Program-made: the position numbers and the translations under genes
The notes under the pieces: generated by a model
The model's input: only the letters and a program-made list of their open reading frames with translations
The model's database searches: none
What the model was told of the DNA's origin: nothing
Assembly (NCBI GenBank): GCA_045531405.1
Contig: JAZSDX010000053.1
Coordinates: 16,761-80,760 of the forward strand
Direction of reading: 5' to 3'
From: RGIG4079 sp045531405
GTDB taxonomy: Bacteria; Bacteroidota; Bacteroidia; Bacteroidales; Muribaculaceae
DNA: 64,000 nt
In this document: positions 44,601-54,248 of the stretch, piece by piece
Numbering within the stretch: the stretch's first letter is position 1
Layout of the letters: every line of letters starts with the position of its first letter

Positions 44601-46364
44601 ATTTGCCATCTCTACATCAAGCGAAATATCGTCATATTCAATGCCTCGATATTCTATTGCATCAATTTTTGCATGTGCATTAATATCCATCTTTGCCCCA
44701 AATGGATTAAATCGTTGTCCTGTCGCCTTTAATGAACCTGTTAAATTCCCAAATCCCATTCGCGGAAGAAACGCATCAATTGGGAACTCGTTCATTGATA
44801 AATTAATGCCATACCCTTCAACTCGACTATTCCACTTAGCATTCAATGCCATATTTCCTCCATTTGCAAGTGCTTTAAGATTTCCGTCAATTACTCCTGG
44901 TTTTATATCTACAATTCCCGCAAGAGTCATTGCCGGCACAACAAATTCATCATCGGCATCATCTGAGATTATTGCATTTACAAAATCGGCATCAACAATC
45001 TCTCCCGATAAATCAATTGCACCTCGCATATGATTAAAATCTGTAATATTTGCAATATATCCTTTAACATCAACATTTGCTCTACCCGACAAATCAAATT
45101 TCAATTTATTTATGGACATATCATTAATAGCACCTACAACATCTACATCAAGATATATTTTATCATTCAATGGCAATCCTTTTGCAAATGGTTCATATGT
45201 GGGAAACATCATAACAACATCTTTAACTGCAATTGCTCCGTTTCCAACCATAGCTACTGTTGCTTGAGAAATATCTGTATCAGTCCCTAACATAGCATTG
45301 ACTTTCAATTGCGAATATGCTGTCATCAAATCAAAATCCCGAAGACTCATCGCGTTGCTATCCATTGAAAAAACGCCTTTCCCTATCAGTTCAACCCCAC
45401 AGCGTTCGCGTGCTTTTATATATTTTATAGGGATTGAAATTTCTGATGCTTTATTATAAAAGGAGGCAATCTTAATATCAAGACTATCGACTTGAATATA
45501 ATTAAAATCCATACCTGGCATTGGTTTAGCATCAGCAATCGCATATAATGCTTTTGATTGATTTAAATCTATTGAATCAATAGCTATCAACCATGGTTTT
45601 GAGGCAGGTTCATTATTTTGGTCATCCTTATCAGTAATAGATGCTATATATGTAACTTCAAGTCCTTCGCCTTCAATCAATGAAGCTCCTATTGTTTGAC
45701 TATTCAAATCAACCACAATATCAGCCAACTGAGCATCTTTGAATCGAGCTTCAAGCGAGTCTATCGTCGATTCCAAAGCCATGTGGTAAGAAAAATCTGC
45801 TAAAATCAAGTCTTTGGCTTTTACTTTCCACTGAGTTGGAGGTGTTGTCGATATCGTATCAATAGACATTGATGTCGTATCTTTCTTCAATATTAAATCT
45901 ACACGTCCACCTTCAATAACTGCATTAGATAAATCGATTTCATTTGCCGACAACGATACCGTTGCATCATCTAAATTTAATGACGACGCGACAATCTTCA
46001 TAAACATCGCCGAATCAACATCTCCCATAGCATAATTAGCCCCCGTTAAAGTTGCTTCATCAACAACTACATTTCCTCTTAGTAACGGGAACACCTCTAT
46101 CGATGCCATTATTTTTTTTGCAACTACAAGTGAGTCATTTTGCCGGGACACTACCGACAATCCCTCTATCGCAATATCTAATGGGAAATCTATTTCTAAT
46201 CTATCGAGGGTTAATTTTATTTTTTGCGTAGCATTTACTCTCGAAATCAATTCTTCACGCATTTGCTCTTGAAACCAGTCGGTATAAAAAACTTGCAATA
46301 TGCCTAATAGTAGCAAAATCACTCCAACTACTATCCACAAAATACTTTTTAATATTTTAGGCAT
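41691..46364 (-). CDS. tamB: TamB: inner-membrane-anchored translocation and assembly module
   Basis: 1557 residues with one N-terminal membrane helix (ILWIVVGVILLLLGILQVFYT) and a very long repetitive beta-strand region (AsmA-like/DUF490) filling the periplasm. The C-terminal DUF490 domain includes RLTGRYTINKGFVRYTPP and the end TGVGFVYKRKLKSLRDLFR. Such proteins form a hydrophobic groove bridging to TamA/TamL and are implicated in phospholipid transport and protein assembly. tamL follows 11 bp downstream. Start at ATG 46364; an in-frame TTG at 46382 is possible but less likely. Confidence 0.9.
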   Translation of the reverse strand: MPKILKSILWIVVGVILLLLGILQVFYTDWFQEQMREELISRVNATQKIKLTLDRLEIDFPLDIAIEGLSVVSRQNDSLVVAKKIMASIEVFPLLRGNVVVDEATLTGANYAMGDVDSAMFMKIVASSLNLDDATVSLSANEIDLSNAVIEGGRVDLILKKDTTSMSIDTISTTPPTQWKVKAKDLILADFSYHMALESTIDSLEARFKDAQLADIVVDLNSQTIGASLIEGEGLEVTYIASITDKDDQNNEPASKPWLIAIDSIDLNQSKALYAIADAKPMPGMDFNYIQVDSLDIKIASFYNKASEISIPIKYIKARERCGVELIGKGVFSMDSNAMSLRDFDLMTAYSQLKVNAMLGTDTDISQATVAMVGNGAIAVKDVVMMFPTYEPFAKGLPLNDKIYLDVDVVGAINDMSINKLKFDLSGRANVDVKGYIANITDFNHMRGAIDLSGEIVDADFVNAIISDDADDEFVVPAMTLAGIVDIKPGVIDGNLKALANGGNMALNAKWNSRVEGYGINLSMNEFPIDAFLPRMGFGNLTGSLKATGQRFNPFGAKMDINAHAKIDAIEYRGIEYDDISLDVEMANNNAEVKLMSENIGADLDIMACCQFEDSKMTWDVNADIRSLDLACLALMEQRAELSTMFSSRGQLDKEKHSMRGALQIDEVDWRSDSLNLAMKDINTKLMASDSVINMALRNKDMFAFLSTMEPLDTIMKKVTNVGDEFARQIDSRMIDVEKIQQALPKFNLDVRAGSNNILSEYLSSRNQTFERFVLKASNDSMINLSGQVLNYKMSTTAIDTLKFEATQYDKILMYNASIGNRPGTLDDYAQVVLDGYVANDLVSAHLQQQNVLGEMGYNIGALAQVGDSIVRFELFPEVPKLAYKSWNINDDNFIEYNIFTRHIDADVAMKNATSSINIFTQHDSTSQTSHQEDVILKVKNLKLTELVAFNPYAPSIKGDMSADIRLNWGDGRLNGNGVVSLEEFVVGKERVGTFVADLGVTTDKSGQTNASASLMIDGEKTMTLVGCINDTTSQSPFMMDFSVIHFPLKVLNPMIPKTIASLKGTLNGEMKIRGNQENPIFNGNLNFDTTAVMVTMTGTPLNFSQENIPIVDNVVSFDNFAISGVNKNPLMVDGMVDIGDLTLPKIDLTLKARDMQIVGSNKSKRADVYGKGFIDIDAGIKGDLSQIDVDATINLLGGSNITYIIPDATSTITSYNTEDMVKFVKFSDTTKVDATDKMVEAMLLKLDVDLVVSDGSTINVDLSADGKNKVQLQGNGVLNYSMDAMADSRLTGRYTINKGFVRYTPPLMSEKLFNFVEGSYVAFNGDMLNPILSLNAIDNIKANVTQEGQDSRLVNFDVKLSVSNTLNNMNVAFDLSTPEDMTIANELSSMSAEQRANQAMNMLLYNIYTGAGSKANSNLSGNPLYSFVESKLNTWAANNIGFVDVSFGIDQYDKTIDGSTSKTTSYSYKVSKTMFNDRFKIVVGGNYSTDAETDENYSQNLINDISFEYMLNRSGTMNVKLFRKVGFESILEGEITQTGVGFVYKRKLKSLRDLFR

Positions 46365-46494
46365 TATTTGTTTCAAAATCAAGGGCCCTACAAAGTGAAC
46401 AAATTTAGTTCAAAATCACCATTTTTGCAAATTAAAAGTGCGCAATAGTTTTCATCTTCTATGGCGCACTCTATTATCGTGATTTTATACTATC

Positions 46495-47070
46495 TTAGAA
46501 ATAAAAATTCATTGAACGAGGGTAATGCAACATTCCACTACCAACTTCTTGAGCGACACCATCTCCCATCGAATTTGCAACTATAGCCAACGCAAAGCGC
46601 AAAGCCGTTGCCGGACCATTTGCGGTGATAATATTATTAAGGGCCACGACTGGAGTATCGCGCATAACTGCCTTCACACATTCGCCTTCAAATCCGGGAT
46701 AGCAAGTTGCTTCTTTTCCATCAAGAATGCCAAGAGGATAAAGCACCACGGCAGGAGCTGCACAAATTGCCGCAATTTTTCCTCCTGCTTGAGCATGAGC
46801 TTTCAATGCCCGATTAAGTGTTTCACAATTTGACAAATTGGTTGAGCCGGGCATACCCCCGGGAGCAATCAGCCATTCTGCATTAGCAAAATCCACTTCC
46901 GAGATTAGGATATCAGTCAACACGGGTATTCCATGTGCACCAAGCACTTTGTGTTCCTCTGTTATTGAGACTGTTTTCACATCCATACCAGCACGACGCA
47001 TAACATCAACAACTGTTAGGGCTTCTATTTCCTCAAACCCTTCAGCCAAAAATAAAAATGAACGCTTCAT
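46495..47070 (-). CDS. DJ-1/PfpI family protein
   Basis: 191 residues of the DJ-1 subfamily: LFLAEGFEEIEALTVVDVMRRAGMDV with conserved Glu 16, APGGMPGSTNL, and the nucleophile elbow AAICAAPAVVL with Cys 103. Homologues act as stress-related deglycase/chaperone or thiamine-associated proteins (ThiJ label), and the true activity is disputed. Single gene on the minus strand, divergent from the response regulator. Confidence 0.92.
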   Translation of the reverse strand: MKRSFLFLAEGFEEIEALTVVDVMRRAGMDVKTVSITEEHKVLGAHGIPVLTDILISEVDFANAEWLIAPGGMPGSTNLSNCETLNRALKAHAQAGGKIAAICAAPAVVLYPLGILDGKEATCYPGFEGECVKAVMRDTPVVALNNIITANGPATALRFALAIVANSMGDGVAQEVGSGMLHYPRSMNFYF

Positions 47071-47124
47071 AAAAATTTACATTAAGTTTTGTAGGTTAAT
47101 AATTCTTTTTGTTTTATGATTTTG

Positions 47125-47155
47125 TAAAGTTATATAAAAAACAACACATTTCAAA
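47125..47155 (-). promoter_or_regulatory. Promoter of the DJ-1 gene; rest of the 321-bp gap is plain
   Basis: Minus strand TTTG (47155-47152), 19 bp, TAACTTTA (47132-47125), one base off TAnnTTTG. The remaining sequence to the response regulator start at 47392 is AT-rich; a TAACTTTA word about 30 bp before that ATG could serve the plus-strand unit, but no -33 word accompanies it. Confidence 0.45.
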
Positions 47156-47391
47156 TCTTTTTTGTTCTTGTCGCATCAATATTTTCTCAAAAAAATAATC
47201 GCACTAAAAATCTTAATGCGCGTTAACCTATCCTTAGATAAGCCTTATATCTTTCACCAAACATAGTACAATATAGTTTTTTTACACTAAAAACATCTAA
47301 AACTTTGCAAACATCGAAGAATTAACAGATTTTAACACTGAAATCAATAGTTAGTTTGTAACTTTAACAAATAAACAAAATTATAACTGCC

Positions 47392-48102
47392 ATGAGAGTA
47401 AAAATCCTTGTTGTTGATGACGAAGAATCAATTTGCGAGATTCTAAAATATAACCTTGAAAAAGAAGGATACGAAGTAGATTGTGCATATAGTGCCGAAG
47501 ATGCCCTTGGTCATGATCTTGCCGGTTATTCTATTTTTATTTTAGATATAATGATGGACCGTTTAAGTGGTTTTGATTTCGCAAAACGCCTAAAAAATAA
47601 CGTGGCGACCGAAAATACCCCTATCATATTCTGCTCGGCACTTGATGGAGAAGATGACACAGTGATGGGACTAAACATCGGAGGAGATGATTATATAACC
47701 AAACCATTTGTAATAAGCGAAGTTTTGGCTCGAGTGAGAGCCGTATTGCGTCGCTCCCATATCACCCATCACCATGCTTACAACATTTCTAAAAGCATCT
47801 ATGAGCCCGACATTACATTTAAGTCTCTTCGTGTTGACCGCAACGAGAAATTAGGATATGTAAACGGAGAAGAAATACAATTGACAAAAACCGAATTCGA
47901 TATTCTATTATTCTTCCTCACACATCGCAATCGCATATACTCTCGCGAAGAAATAATTCGTCAAGTGTGGGGTTGTGATGTAGTAGTAACAAATCGCACT
48001 ATCGACACCAACATCACCCGACTTCGCAAAAAACTCGGAGAATATGGCAACAATATTATCACTCGCTTAGGATTTGGATATGGGTTCAAGGAAACCGTAT
48101 AG
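47392..48102 (+). CDS. OmpR/PhoB-family response regulator
   Basis: 236 residues. Receiver domain with acidic pair Asp 9/Asp 10 (VVDDEES), phosphoacceptor Asp 52 (FILDIMMDRLSGFDF) and Lys in DDYITKPF; C-terminal winged helix from about residue 140 (TKTEFDILLFFLTHRNRIYSREEIIRQVWG...NRTIDTNITRLRKKL). Transcription factor controlled by the kinase encoded in the overlapping next gene. Regulon unknown; relation to Bacteroides RprY is possible but not shown. Confidence 0.93.
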   Translation: MRVKILVVDDEESICEILKYNLEKEGYEVDCAYSAEDALGHDLAGYSIFILDIMMDRLSGFDFAKRLKNNVATENTPIIFCSALDGEDDTVMGLNIGGDDYITKPFVISEVLARVRAVLRRSHITHHHAYNISKSIYEPDITFKSLRVDRNEKLGYVNGEEIQLTKTEFDILLFFLTHRNRIYSREEIIRQVWGCDVVVTNRTIDTNITRLRKKLGEYGNNIITRLGFGYGFKETV

Positions 48103-49480
48103 TTATCAATGGCGACTATTTGTTCCTCTTGTTACATTGCTGTGGTCAACAATTACAGCAATGGTGTTTTTTCAATACAAACGCGAACAATCATATCGAA
48201 GTGACATTGTTAGGAACCGGCTCGAATTTGTGACACAACGTGTGATATATGCCTACGAACACAATGCCAACTTAGCCCCATTTACTAAATTCATCACCGA
48301 TTATTTCAAACAATCGGTTTATAACGATGCTCGAATTTCGGTATATAATACCAGCTCCAACGAATTGGTTTACTCATTTGGAGACCCAATCAAACTACAC
48401 AAAACGGAAGCTGACAAACGTCCAAACTTTTTTTACTCAGAAAAAGCGACTAAAGACAAGAATTTTATCGTCTATACAGCTATGCCTCATACGGTAAGTT
48501 TGGCAGAAGCACTTTCGCCCGATAGTACCATGTGGATTACCATTATAATCCTTGCGCTTGTTGTAACTATTATTGCATTTTTTTCCACTCACTACATCAG
48601 CAAAACAGTAAAACTTCTGCGCAATTTTGCCAAACAGGCTGCTACCGAAAAACACCTTGACTCTACTTTTGAATTTCCCAAAGATGAGTTAGGTGATGTA
48701 TCACAACAAATCGTGAACTTATTTAACAGCAAAAACAAAGCTATCGAAGATAGTGAAAAAGAACATAAAGTAGCGCTCGCCGCTATCGAAGAAAAGAGCC
48801 GTATCAAACGAGAATTAACCAACAATATCAGTCATGAAATAAAAACTCCGGTGGGTATAATTAAAGGGTATGTTGACACCATTGCTGACGATCCTGAAAT
48901 GCCAGAAGAGACTCGAAACCATTTCATTTCAAAAACGCAAGAGCAAATAACTCGTCTTTGTAATTTGCTAAATGATATTTCAACCATTACAAGACTCAAT
49001 GAATCCACAGCTGCCATACCTACCGAAAAATTAAACTTCCATGACCTTATATACACTATTGTTAACGACGTCATAGAATCAGGTTCAACAAATGGGATGG
49101 AGCTAACATTCGACATTCCACTCAACTGCTATATCAATGGTAATTCATCATTATTAAATAGCACTATTCTTAACTTAATTAAGAATTCTGTAGCATATTC
49201 ACGTGGCACATCGATGCGACTTGAAATGATTGGAGAATCACTAAAATTCTATACATTCCGATATTACGACAACGGGACTGGGGTTGATGAAGAACATATC
49301 CCCAACCTTTTTGAAAGGTTTTACCGCATCGATGCCGGACGTTCACGCAAAGCCGGAGGTACTGGTTTAGGGCTACCCATCGTAAAAAACACGATTAACA
49401 CTCATGGAGGAAAAATTACCGTTAGAAACCGTCAAGAAGGAGGTCTTGAATTCTCATTCACACTCCCTAAAGCGAAGTAA
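48080..49480 (+). CDS. Sensor histidine kinase
   Basis: 466 residues: first membrane helix near 12-30 (LFVPLVTLLWSTITAMVFFQY), a periplasmic domain to about 145, second helix (MWITIIILALVVTIIAFFSTHYI), HAMP-like segment, HisKA with NNISHEIKTPVGIIKGY, and HATPase with NLIKNSVAYS, YYDNGTGVDEEHIP, FERFYRIDAGRSRKAGGTGLGLPIVK. The ATG at 48080 gives a 23-bp overlap with the regulator gene; an in-frame TTG at 48074 is less likely. Phosphorylates the preceding regulator. The signal sensed is unknown. Confidence 0.93.
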   Translation: MGSRKPYSYQWRLFVPLVTLLWSTITAMVFFQYKREQSYRSDIVRNRLEFVTQRVIYAYEHNANLAPFTKFITDYFKQSVYNDARISVYNTSSNELVYSFGDPIKLHKTEADKRPNFFYSEKATKDKNFIVYTAMPHTVSLAEALSPDSTMWITIIILALVVTIIAFFSTHYISKTVKLLRNFAKQAATEKHLDSTFEFPKDELGDVSQQIVNLFNSKNKAIEDSEKEHKVALAAIEEKSRIKRELTNNISHEIKTPVGIIKGYVDTIADDPEMPEETRNHFISKTQEQITRLCNLLNDISTITRLNESTAAIPTEKLNFHDLIYTIVNDVIESGSTNGMELTFDIPLNCYINGNSSLLNSTILNLIKNSVAYSRGTSMRLEMIGESLKFYTFRYYDNGTGVDEEHIPNLFERFYRIDAGRSRKAGGTGLGLPIVKNTINTHGGKITVRNRQEGGLEFSFTLPKAK

Positions 49481-49529
49481 TAATCCAACACCAACAGAAT
49501 AAAACATCGACACATCAATAAATAATTAA

Positions 49530-49556
49530 GGTGTATCAACTTCAAATTGACACACC
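49530..49556. terminator. Hairpin between the kinase gene and the polysaccharide operon
   Basis: GGTGTaTCAA (49530-49539) pairs with TTGAcACACC (49547-49556) with one mismatch and a 7-nt loop; TTAA words flank the stem. It sits between convergent genes and could serve both strands, though T-runs are weak. Confidence 0.6.
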
Positions 49557-49584
49557 CTCTTAATTCATATCGCAATTTTGGAGA

Positions 49585-50655
49585 CTAATTATATGCACTG
49601 ATTGTTTGTTTCACAACCATATTCCAGTTATATTCCGAAAGGTCATATTTTCTAATGTCCTTTTCGTTGTATTTTTCAACTATACGATTCACAAAACTTT
49701 CCACATTGCCCTTTTCTGCATAGCAATTTGAGGGTAGTTCCACCAAATGTGTTGCAGGAATATCAGAAACGACCATAGGTAAGTCATAATTCATTGCCTC
49801 GAGCATTACCAATGGAAAACCTTCGTTTTCAGATGATAAAACAAACATACGTGCATGGCTATATAGCTGACGAAGATTTTCACCACCCACAAAGCCGGCA
49901 AAAATCACTTTATTGTTCACATCTAATTCTTTTAGACGCTGCAAATAGCCATCGCCATGATCGGTAGCTCCCGCTATTACCAATTGCTTTACTTCATCAA
50001 GCTTATTTACAGCCTCAACAAGATATTCAAATCCTTTTTCAGGTGTTAAACGCCCTACTCCAAGCACATACTCTCCTTTCTTTGCCCCTATTTTATCAAT
50101 ATAATCGGTTGCTTCACTTCGAGATATATCGTCTATTCCATTTGGAATATATACCGATTTTTTTTGAATCGACAATGGAGCTTTCTCCATCTGAAATTTA
50201 TTCACAAAAATTATTTTGTTAGCAAATCCAAACGATAACGACTCACTCGTGCGAAGTATCAATTTTGCTATTGTTCCCCACTTTTTATGTTCATAATTGG
50301 GGCTATGATATGTGATTACCACCTTAAACCCATACAATCGCAATAGAGGGGTAAACATTCCCGGACCTATGTTGTGAATATGCACCACATCTACACGATG
50401 AAACAACAAGTGCATACAACACAAGAAGGTATGAAAAACAGCCTCAAATCCTTTAATTCGAGTAGAGGGAAGATCAACAAATGAAATACGGGGATAATGA
50501 GCCAATCTCGTTTCAGATGACATATACGGACGGCGACGATACACCTTTATCGCTTCAACAAAGCCACCAAAGCGAGGATATAAACACTCGCAGTGACGCT
50601 CCACCCCACCTTGAATATCGGGGAATCCCCTTGTGCCTATTACTGCGACCCTCAT
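49585..50655 (-). CDS. Glycosyltransferase family 4 (polysaccharide locus, last gene)
   Basis: 356 residues with a GT-B fold. N-terminal GTRGFPDIQGGVERHCECLYPR is typical of the rhamnosyltransferase-like GT4 group; the C-terminal domain has GVGRLTPEKGFEYLVEA and the donor-binding SSENEGFPLVMLEAMNYDLPMV (E-x7-E). Transfers a sugar from a nucleotide donor to the growing repeat unit at the inner membrane. It overlaps the upstream glycosyltransferase by 4 bp. Donor sugar unknown. Confidence 0.9.
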   Translation of the reverse strand: MRVAVIGTRGFPDIQGGVERHCECLYPRFGGFVEAIKVYRRRPYMSSETRLAHYPRISFVDLPSTRIKGFEAVFHTFLCCMHLLFHRVDVVHIHNIGPGMFTPLLRLYGFKVVITYHSPNYEHKKWGTIAKLILRTSESLSFGFANKIIFVNKFQMEKAPLSIQKKSVYIPNGIDDISRSEATDYIDKIGAKKGEYVLGVGRLTPEKGFEYLVEAVNKLDEVKQLVIAGATDHGDGYLQRLKELDVNNKVIFAGFVGGENLRQLYSHARMFVLSSENEGFPLVMLEAMNYDLPMVVSDIPATHLVELPSNCYAEKGNVESFVNRIVEKYNEKDIRKYDLSEYNWNMVVKQTISAYN

Positions 50656-51848
50656 TGATATAACTTTTCTAATTGTTGGAAATGAGTGTCAAACGAAAAA
50701 CGCTCTTGCGACGCATTTGCAATTTGAACATAATTATATTTATCGGCTTGCATCATTAGAGCAATTGCACGTTGTAAATCTTCTACATTGCCCGACTCAA
50801 ATACTACGCCACTATTTTCGTCAATCAATTCAGGGATACCACCAATATTAGCACCAACAATAGGAATTCCGGCACACAATGCCTCAATCACACTCAACGG
50901 ATTATTTTCATAACACTCCGATGGCAACACCAAGAATTTAGCTTTCGACAATATTGCAGCTACATTTTCAGCACTTTGATGACCTAAGAATTCTATTTGC
51001 TTACAATTGCCATAATCAGCCACCAATCCATCATATAAAGGACCTCCGCCAAGCAATTTCAACTTATAAGGCAATTCTTTTGCAGCTTTAAGCAATGTCG
51101 CAACTCCCTTTTCGTCCGACAATCGTCCGACGTAAACATAGAATTCTTCTCTTGTATTTAAAACTTCGGTATTCTTTAATTGCACAAGTTTTACGGGATC
51201 TACAAAGTTACAAACCACCTTCAATTTATCCTCTTGCAATCCTGCTTTTAGCATCTGACGTTTGATAAAAGAACTTGGACAGATAAAATAGTCAACATAT
51301 TGTTGAATCTTTTTCACGTTCCATTTTTTTGCCTCAAAATAAGCCAAAATACTTGCGGGCAAACTATCTTTAAAGCATCGCTCCTTTACTACGTTTATCT
51401 TTGAAGTGAAACATTTTTCACAAATTCGTCCTCTGTTCAAGCAACTATAAGCCGGACATGCCAATTTATAGTCGTGAAGAGTCCATACCACTTTACAGCC
51501 AAATTCTTTAGCAAGTTTTATTACTGCAGGAGATAAATAAGAGTGAACATTATGAAGGTGCACAATATCGGGTTTAAAATCTTGCAAAGCCTTCTTAAAT
51601 GAAGATTTAATATCTTGATAACCCATTGTGCGCATCGCAAACTTAATTTTATCGTTCATTCCACCCGCAAAATCTACTTGTGATGCAGTATAAAAATTTT
51701 TAGGAGAAAGATTCAAAGGATAGTCCATAGTAAATACCCCTATCTCATATCCACGTTTTTCCAAGTCATTAGCCATATTTATGGCCACAACCTCTGCTCC
51801 TCCTCGTGTATAATAGAATTTACTTACAAGTAATATTCTTTTTCCCAT
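50652..51848 (-). CDS. Glycosyltransferase family 4
   Basis: 398 residues: LLVSKFYYTRGGAEVVAINMANDLEKRGYEI at the acceptor domain, HLHNVHSYLSPAVIKLAKEF, a Cys-rich segment (CPAYSCLNRGRICEKCFTSK) common in this subgroup, YVGRLSDEKGVATLLKAA, and LPSECYENNPLSVIEALCAGIPIVGAN with the E-x7-E pattern. Part of the repeat-unit assembly set. Upstream lies the remnant at 51907-52032 after a 58-bp gap. Confidence 0.9.
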   Translation of the reverse strand: MGKRILLVSKFYYTRGGAEVVAINMANDLEKRGYEIGVFTMDYPLNLSPKNFYTASQVDFAGGMNDKIKFAMRTMGYQDIKSSFKKALQDFKPDIVHLHNVHSYLSPAVIKLAKEFGCKVVWTLHDYKLACPAYSCLNRGRICEKCFTSKINVVKERCFKDSLPASILAYFEAKKWNVKKIQQYVDYFICPSSFIKRQMLKAGLQEDKLKVVCNFVDPVKLVQLKNTEVLNTREEFYVYVGRLSDEKGVATLLKAAKELPYKLKLLGGGPLYDGLVADYGNCKQIEFLGHQSAENVAAILSKAKFLVLPSECYENNPLSVIEALCAGIPIVGANIGGIPELIDENSGVVFESGNVEDLQRAIALMMQADKYNYVQIANASQERFSFDTHFQQLEKLYQ

Positions 51849-51906
51849 ATAAAAAATACGTCTCTTTATTTAAGAAACGTATTTAATTAACCTTTTATTA
51901 CATCAA

Positions 51907-52032
51907 TCAACATTTATCTGCCATTAGTTTCTGCATTATTGCAAAAAGTTGTTTATTGACAATATTTGACCACTCATATTTAGCCATTGAACTACGGACA
52001 TTTACAACTATTCCAACTCCCCCTTGTTTATG
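51907..52032 (-). pseudogene. Orphaned C-terminal tail of a glycosyltransferase
   Basis: The minus-strand frame between a TAA (52035-52033) and a TGA (51909-51907) has no start, but reads VRSSMAKYEWSNIVNKQLFAIM, closely like the end of the neighbouring glycosyltransferase (RRTMADYEWGNIVAKKLIPIL). About 41 codons remain. It is best explained as the tail of a former glycosyltransferase gene left behind when the upstream part was replaced or deleted. Confidence 0.75.
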
Positions 52033-52048
52033 TTACATCATCCTAATT

Positions 52049-53125
52049 TTATTTTTTTTGTTTTGAAACCATTGTTAATATTGGGATTAGCTTCTTCGCA
52101 ACAATATTTCCCCATTCATAATCAGCCATTGTGCGTCTTATCTCTGTTGCGTTCAGTGACGTTCGTTTCATTAAATAATATCGTTCCAATGCTTCTGCAA
52201 ATGCATCTGCGGTATCTTGATGTAAAATTCCATTTTTACTTGATATTATTAATTTATTTTCATATGTATTAGTTGCCAAACTATATATTCCAGACAATGC
52301 ATATTCAAATATCTTTGTTGATGGCTGACAATCATAATAAGGCGTCATTGGAACAAATGCAACTCCTACATTTGCATAATTAAAATATGGCTCTAATTCT
52401 TTATAATTTTTTTGTCCATGAAAAGACACAAATCCCCCTAAGTTATTCCGTTCAATCGACTGTGTTAATGTTTGAACTTCATATTCTGCACCATATCCAA
52501 TTATATCATAATTTACATCTGCTTGTGGATATTTCTTTTTGAAAATCGCAACACCTTCTACTGTTAAATAAATATTTCTCTGATTCAACGAGCCAACATA
52601 GAGTATGTTTAATTTTTCATAATTCTTATCCTTATCACAAATCACATCAGAACCCAATGGAACAATATCACATTTATTTTTATTTAAATGCAATTTTTTT
52701 GCTAACGAATCAGATAATGTTATAATATAATTACATCGATTTGATTCAAACCGAATTAACCAATTATATAGTTTCCTTTTTATGGAATTCTTTGAGATAT
52801 CTCCTGTTCGCACATTTGCAATAACAGGAACGTTCCCAAAACTTCCTAACAAACAACTAAATCCCTTAAAGCTAGCTAATAATGCAACATCATATTTTTC
52901 TTCTCTTACTACCGAATCTATTACTTCTTTAAATTTCAATCTCCACTTAATAGATTTCGGTTCATCGATATGAATTGTCCTAACCCCATTCAATTCAACT
53001 TTTTTTAGATGTTGGTCATTTCCTATATATGTTATAGTATGACCAGCATCAACCAAATGGACACAATAATGATAGTACCCAGCAGAATAGCCAAATTGAC
53101 TCTGATTTACCATTAATATATTCAT
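52049..53125 (-). CDS. Glycosyltransferase family 4-like
   Basis: 358 residues: NQSQFGYSAGYYHYCVHLVDAGHTITYIG, then NILYVGSLNQRNIYLTVEGVAIF, GYGAEYEVQTLTQSIERNNL and DCQPSTKIFEYALSGIYSLAT in the donor-binding region; typical GT-B layout, though the canonical E-x7-E is degenerate (STKIFEYALSG). AT-richer than its neighbours by eye, suggesting a different origin. Overlaps the next upstream gene by 4 bp. Ends 16 bp before the orphan tail. Confidence 0.82.
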   Translation of the reverse strand: MNILMVNQSQFGYSAGYYHYCVHLVDAGHTITYIGNDQHLKKVELNGVRTIHIDEPKSIKWRLKFKEVIDSVVREEKYDVALLASFKGFSCLLGSFGNVPVIANVRTGDISKNSIKRKLYNWLIRFESNRCNYIITLSDSLAKKLHLNKNKCDIVPLGSDVICDKDKNYEKLNILYVGSLNQRNIYLTVEGVAIFKKKYPQADVNYDIIGYGAEYEVQTLTQSIERNNLGGFVSFHGQKNYKELEPYFNYANVGVAFVPMTPYYDCQPSTKIFEYALSGIYSLATNTYENKLIISSKNGILHQDTADAFAEALERYYLMKRTSLNATEIRRTMADYEWGNIVAKKLIPILTMVSKQKK

Positions 53126-54237
53126 ACACTTCCTTTTTTTTGATATGAATTAAATATATCAATAATCTTTTGTGCGCAATAGGTATTTGTCAACTTTTCC
53201 CGATATTTAATACAATTACCCACATAATATTCATTATCGTCAATTATTTTTGCCAATTCTTCAATATCCCAATTATCTTTCACTATCCCCAATTGATTAT
53301 TTGAAATAGTAATAGCTGTTGTTGGTACTGAATTTGTCAAAATTGGTGTTCCACTAACAATTGATTCTGGTATTGACACCATATTTATGTCTTGAGCAGT
53401 ATGAACCAATAACGCTTTTGATTTTGACACATATTGATTCATCTCCATATGTGTTATAAACCCCGTGAAAAACACATTGTTTGAAATACCTAATTTTTTT
53501 GTTAAATCTTTTAATTCTTGCTCTAATTCCCCTCGTCCAATTATGTACAATTTATAATTCCTATATTTTTCAATTTGCAATAATTTAGCAAATTTCTTTA
53601 TTAATAAATCTACATTTTTTCGTCTTATTAATTGTGATATAATTACCAACTGATTATTCTTTTCCGACGATGCTATAAATTTATCCGTATTTACTCCATG
53701 ATCAACAATTTCAGAACTGGTATTCTTGAAATACTTCCTCACAAAATCATATGCAGCGACAGAACGAGGTACTACGATTATATCCTTTTGGAATAACGGA
53801 GCTACTACATTATGCCAAATTTTAGAAGGCAATCTATGAAACTTTCGTTGATGAGCTGCGAGTTCCTGCCATGCGACCGTCTTCTTCGCGCAGGCCTTAG
53901 AAGCAGCCAATGTCGGAAAAGCAAACACTTCACTTGAAAGCATCATATCATACTTATGTTGATTCTTTTTTACAAATTTATTTAAATCCGATGAATATGG
54001 TAATACAGTCGGTAGAAAAATTTTTTCATATATTGATTTAAAAAATATAATTTCAAAATCATAATCCTCTTCTTCTATTGGCCTATATTCATCTGCCGCA
54101 ACCAATGTCACCTTGTGCCCAAGTTTTTTAAATCCTAAACACATTGTATATATCATTGTATCTTTTATAGATTTTACTCTAGGAATTACTCCTTTATCCG
54201 GAGTAAACAATATACTATTTAACACCAATATATTCAT
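53122..54237 (-). CDS. Glycosyltransferase family 4
   Basis: 371 residues from the ATG at 54237 (MNILVLNSILFTPDKGV); a GTG at 54261 would overlap the previous gene and adds residues not expected. GT-B fold with LVIISQLIRRKNVDLLIKKFAKLL, YIIGRGELEQELKDLTKKLG, NNVFFTGF, and the donor-binding INMVSIPESIVSGTPILTNSVP. Same AT-rich character as the gene that follows. Sugar specificity unknown. Confidence 0.85.
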   Translation of the reverse strand: MNILVLNSILFTPDKGVIPRVKSIKDTMIYTMCLGFKKLGHKVTLVAADEYRPIEEEDYDFEIIFFKSIYEKIFLPTVLPYSSDLNKFVKKNQHKYDMMLSSEVFAFPTLAASKACAKKTVAWQELAAHQRKFHRLPSKIWHNVVAPLFQKDIIVVPRSVAAYDFVRKYFKNTSSEIVDHGVNTDKFIASSEKNNQLVIISQLIRRKNVDLLIKKFAKLLQIEKYRNYKLYIIGRGELEQELKDLTKKLGISNNVFFTGFITHMEMNQYVSKSKALLVHTAQDINMVSIPESIVSGTPILTNSVPTTAITISNNQLGIVKDNWDIEELAKIIDDNEYYVGNCIKYREKLTNTYCAQKIIDIFNSYQKKGSV

Positions 54238-54248
54238 ATTATTTCTTT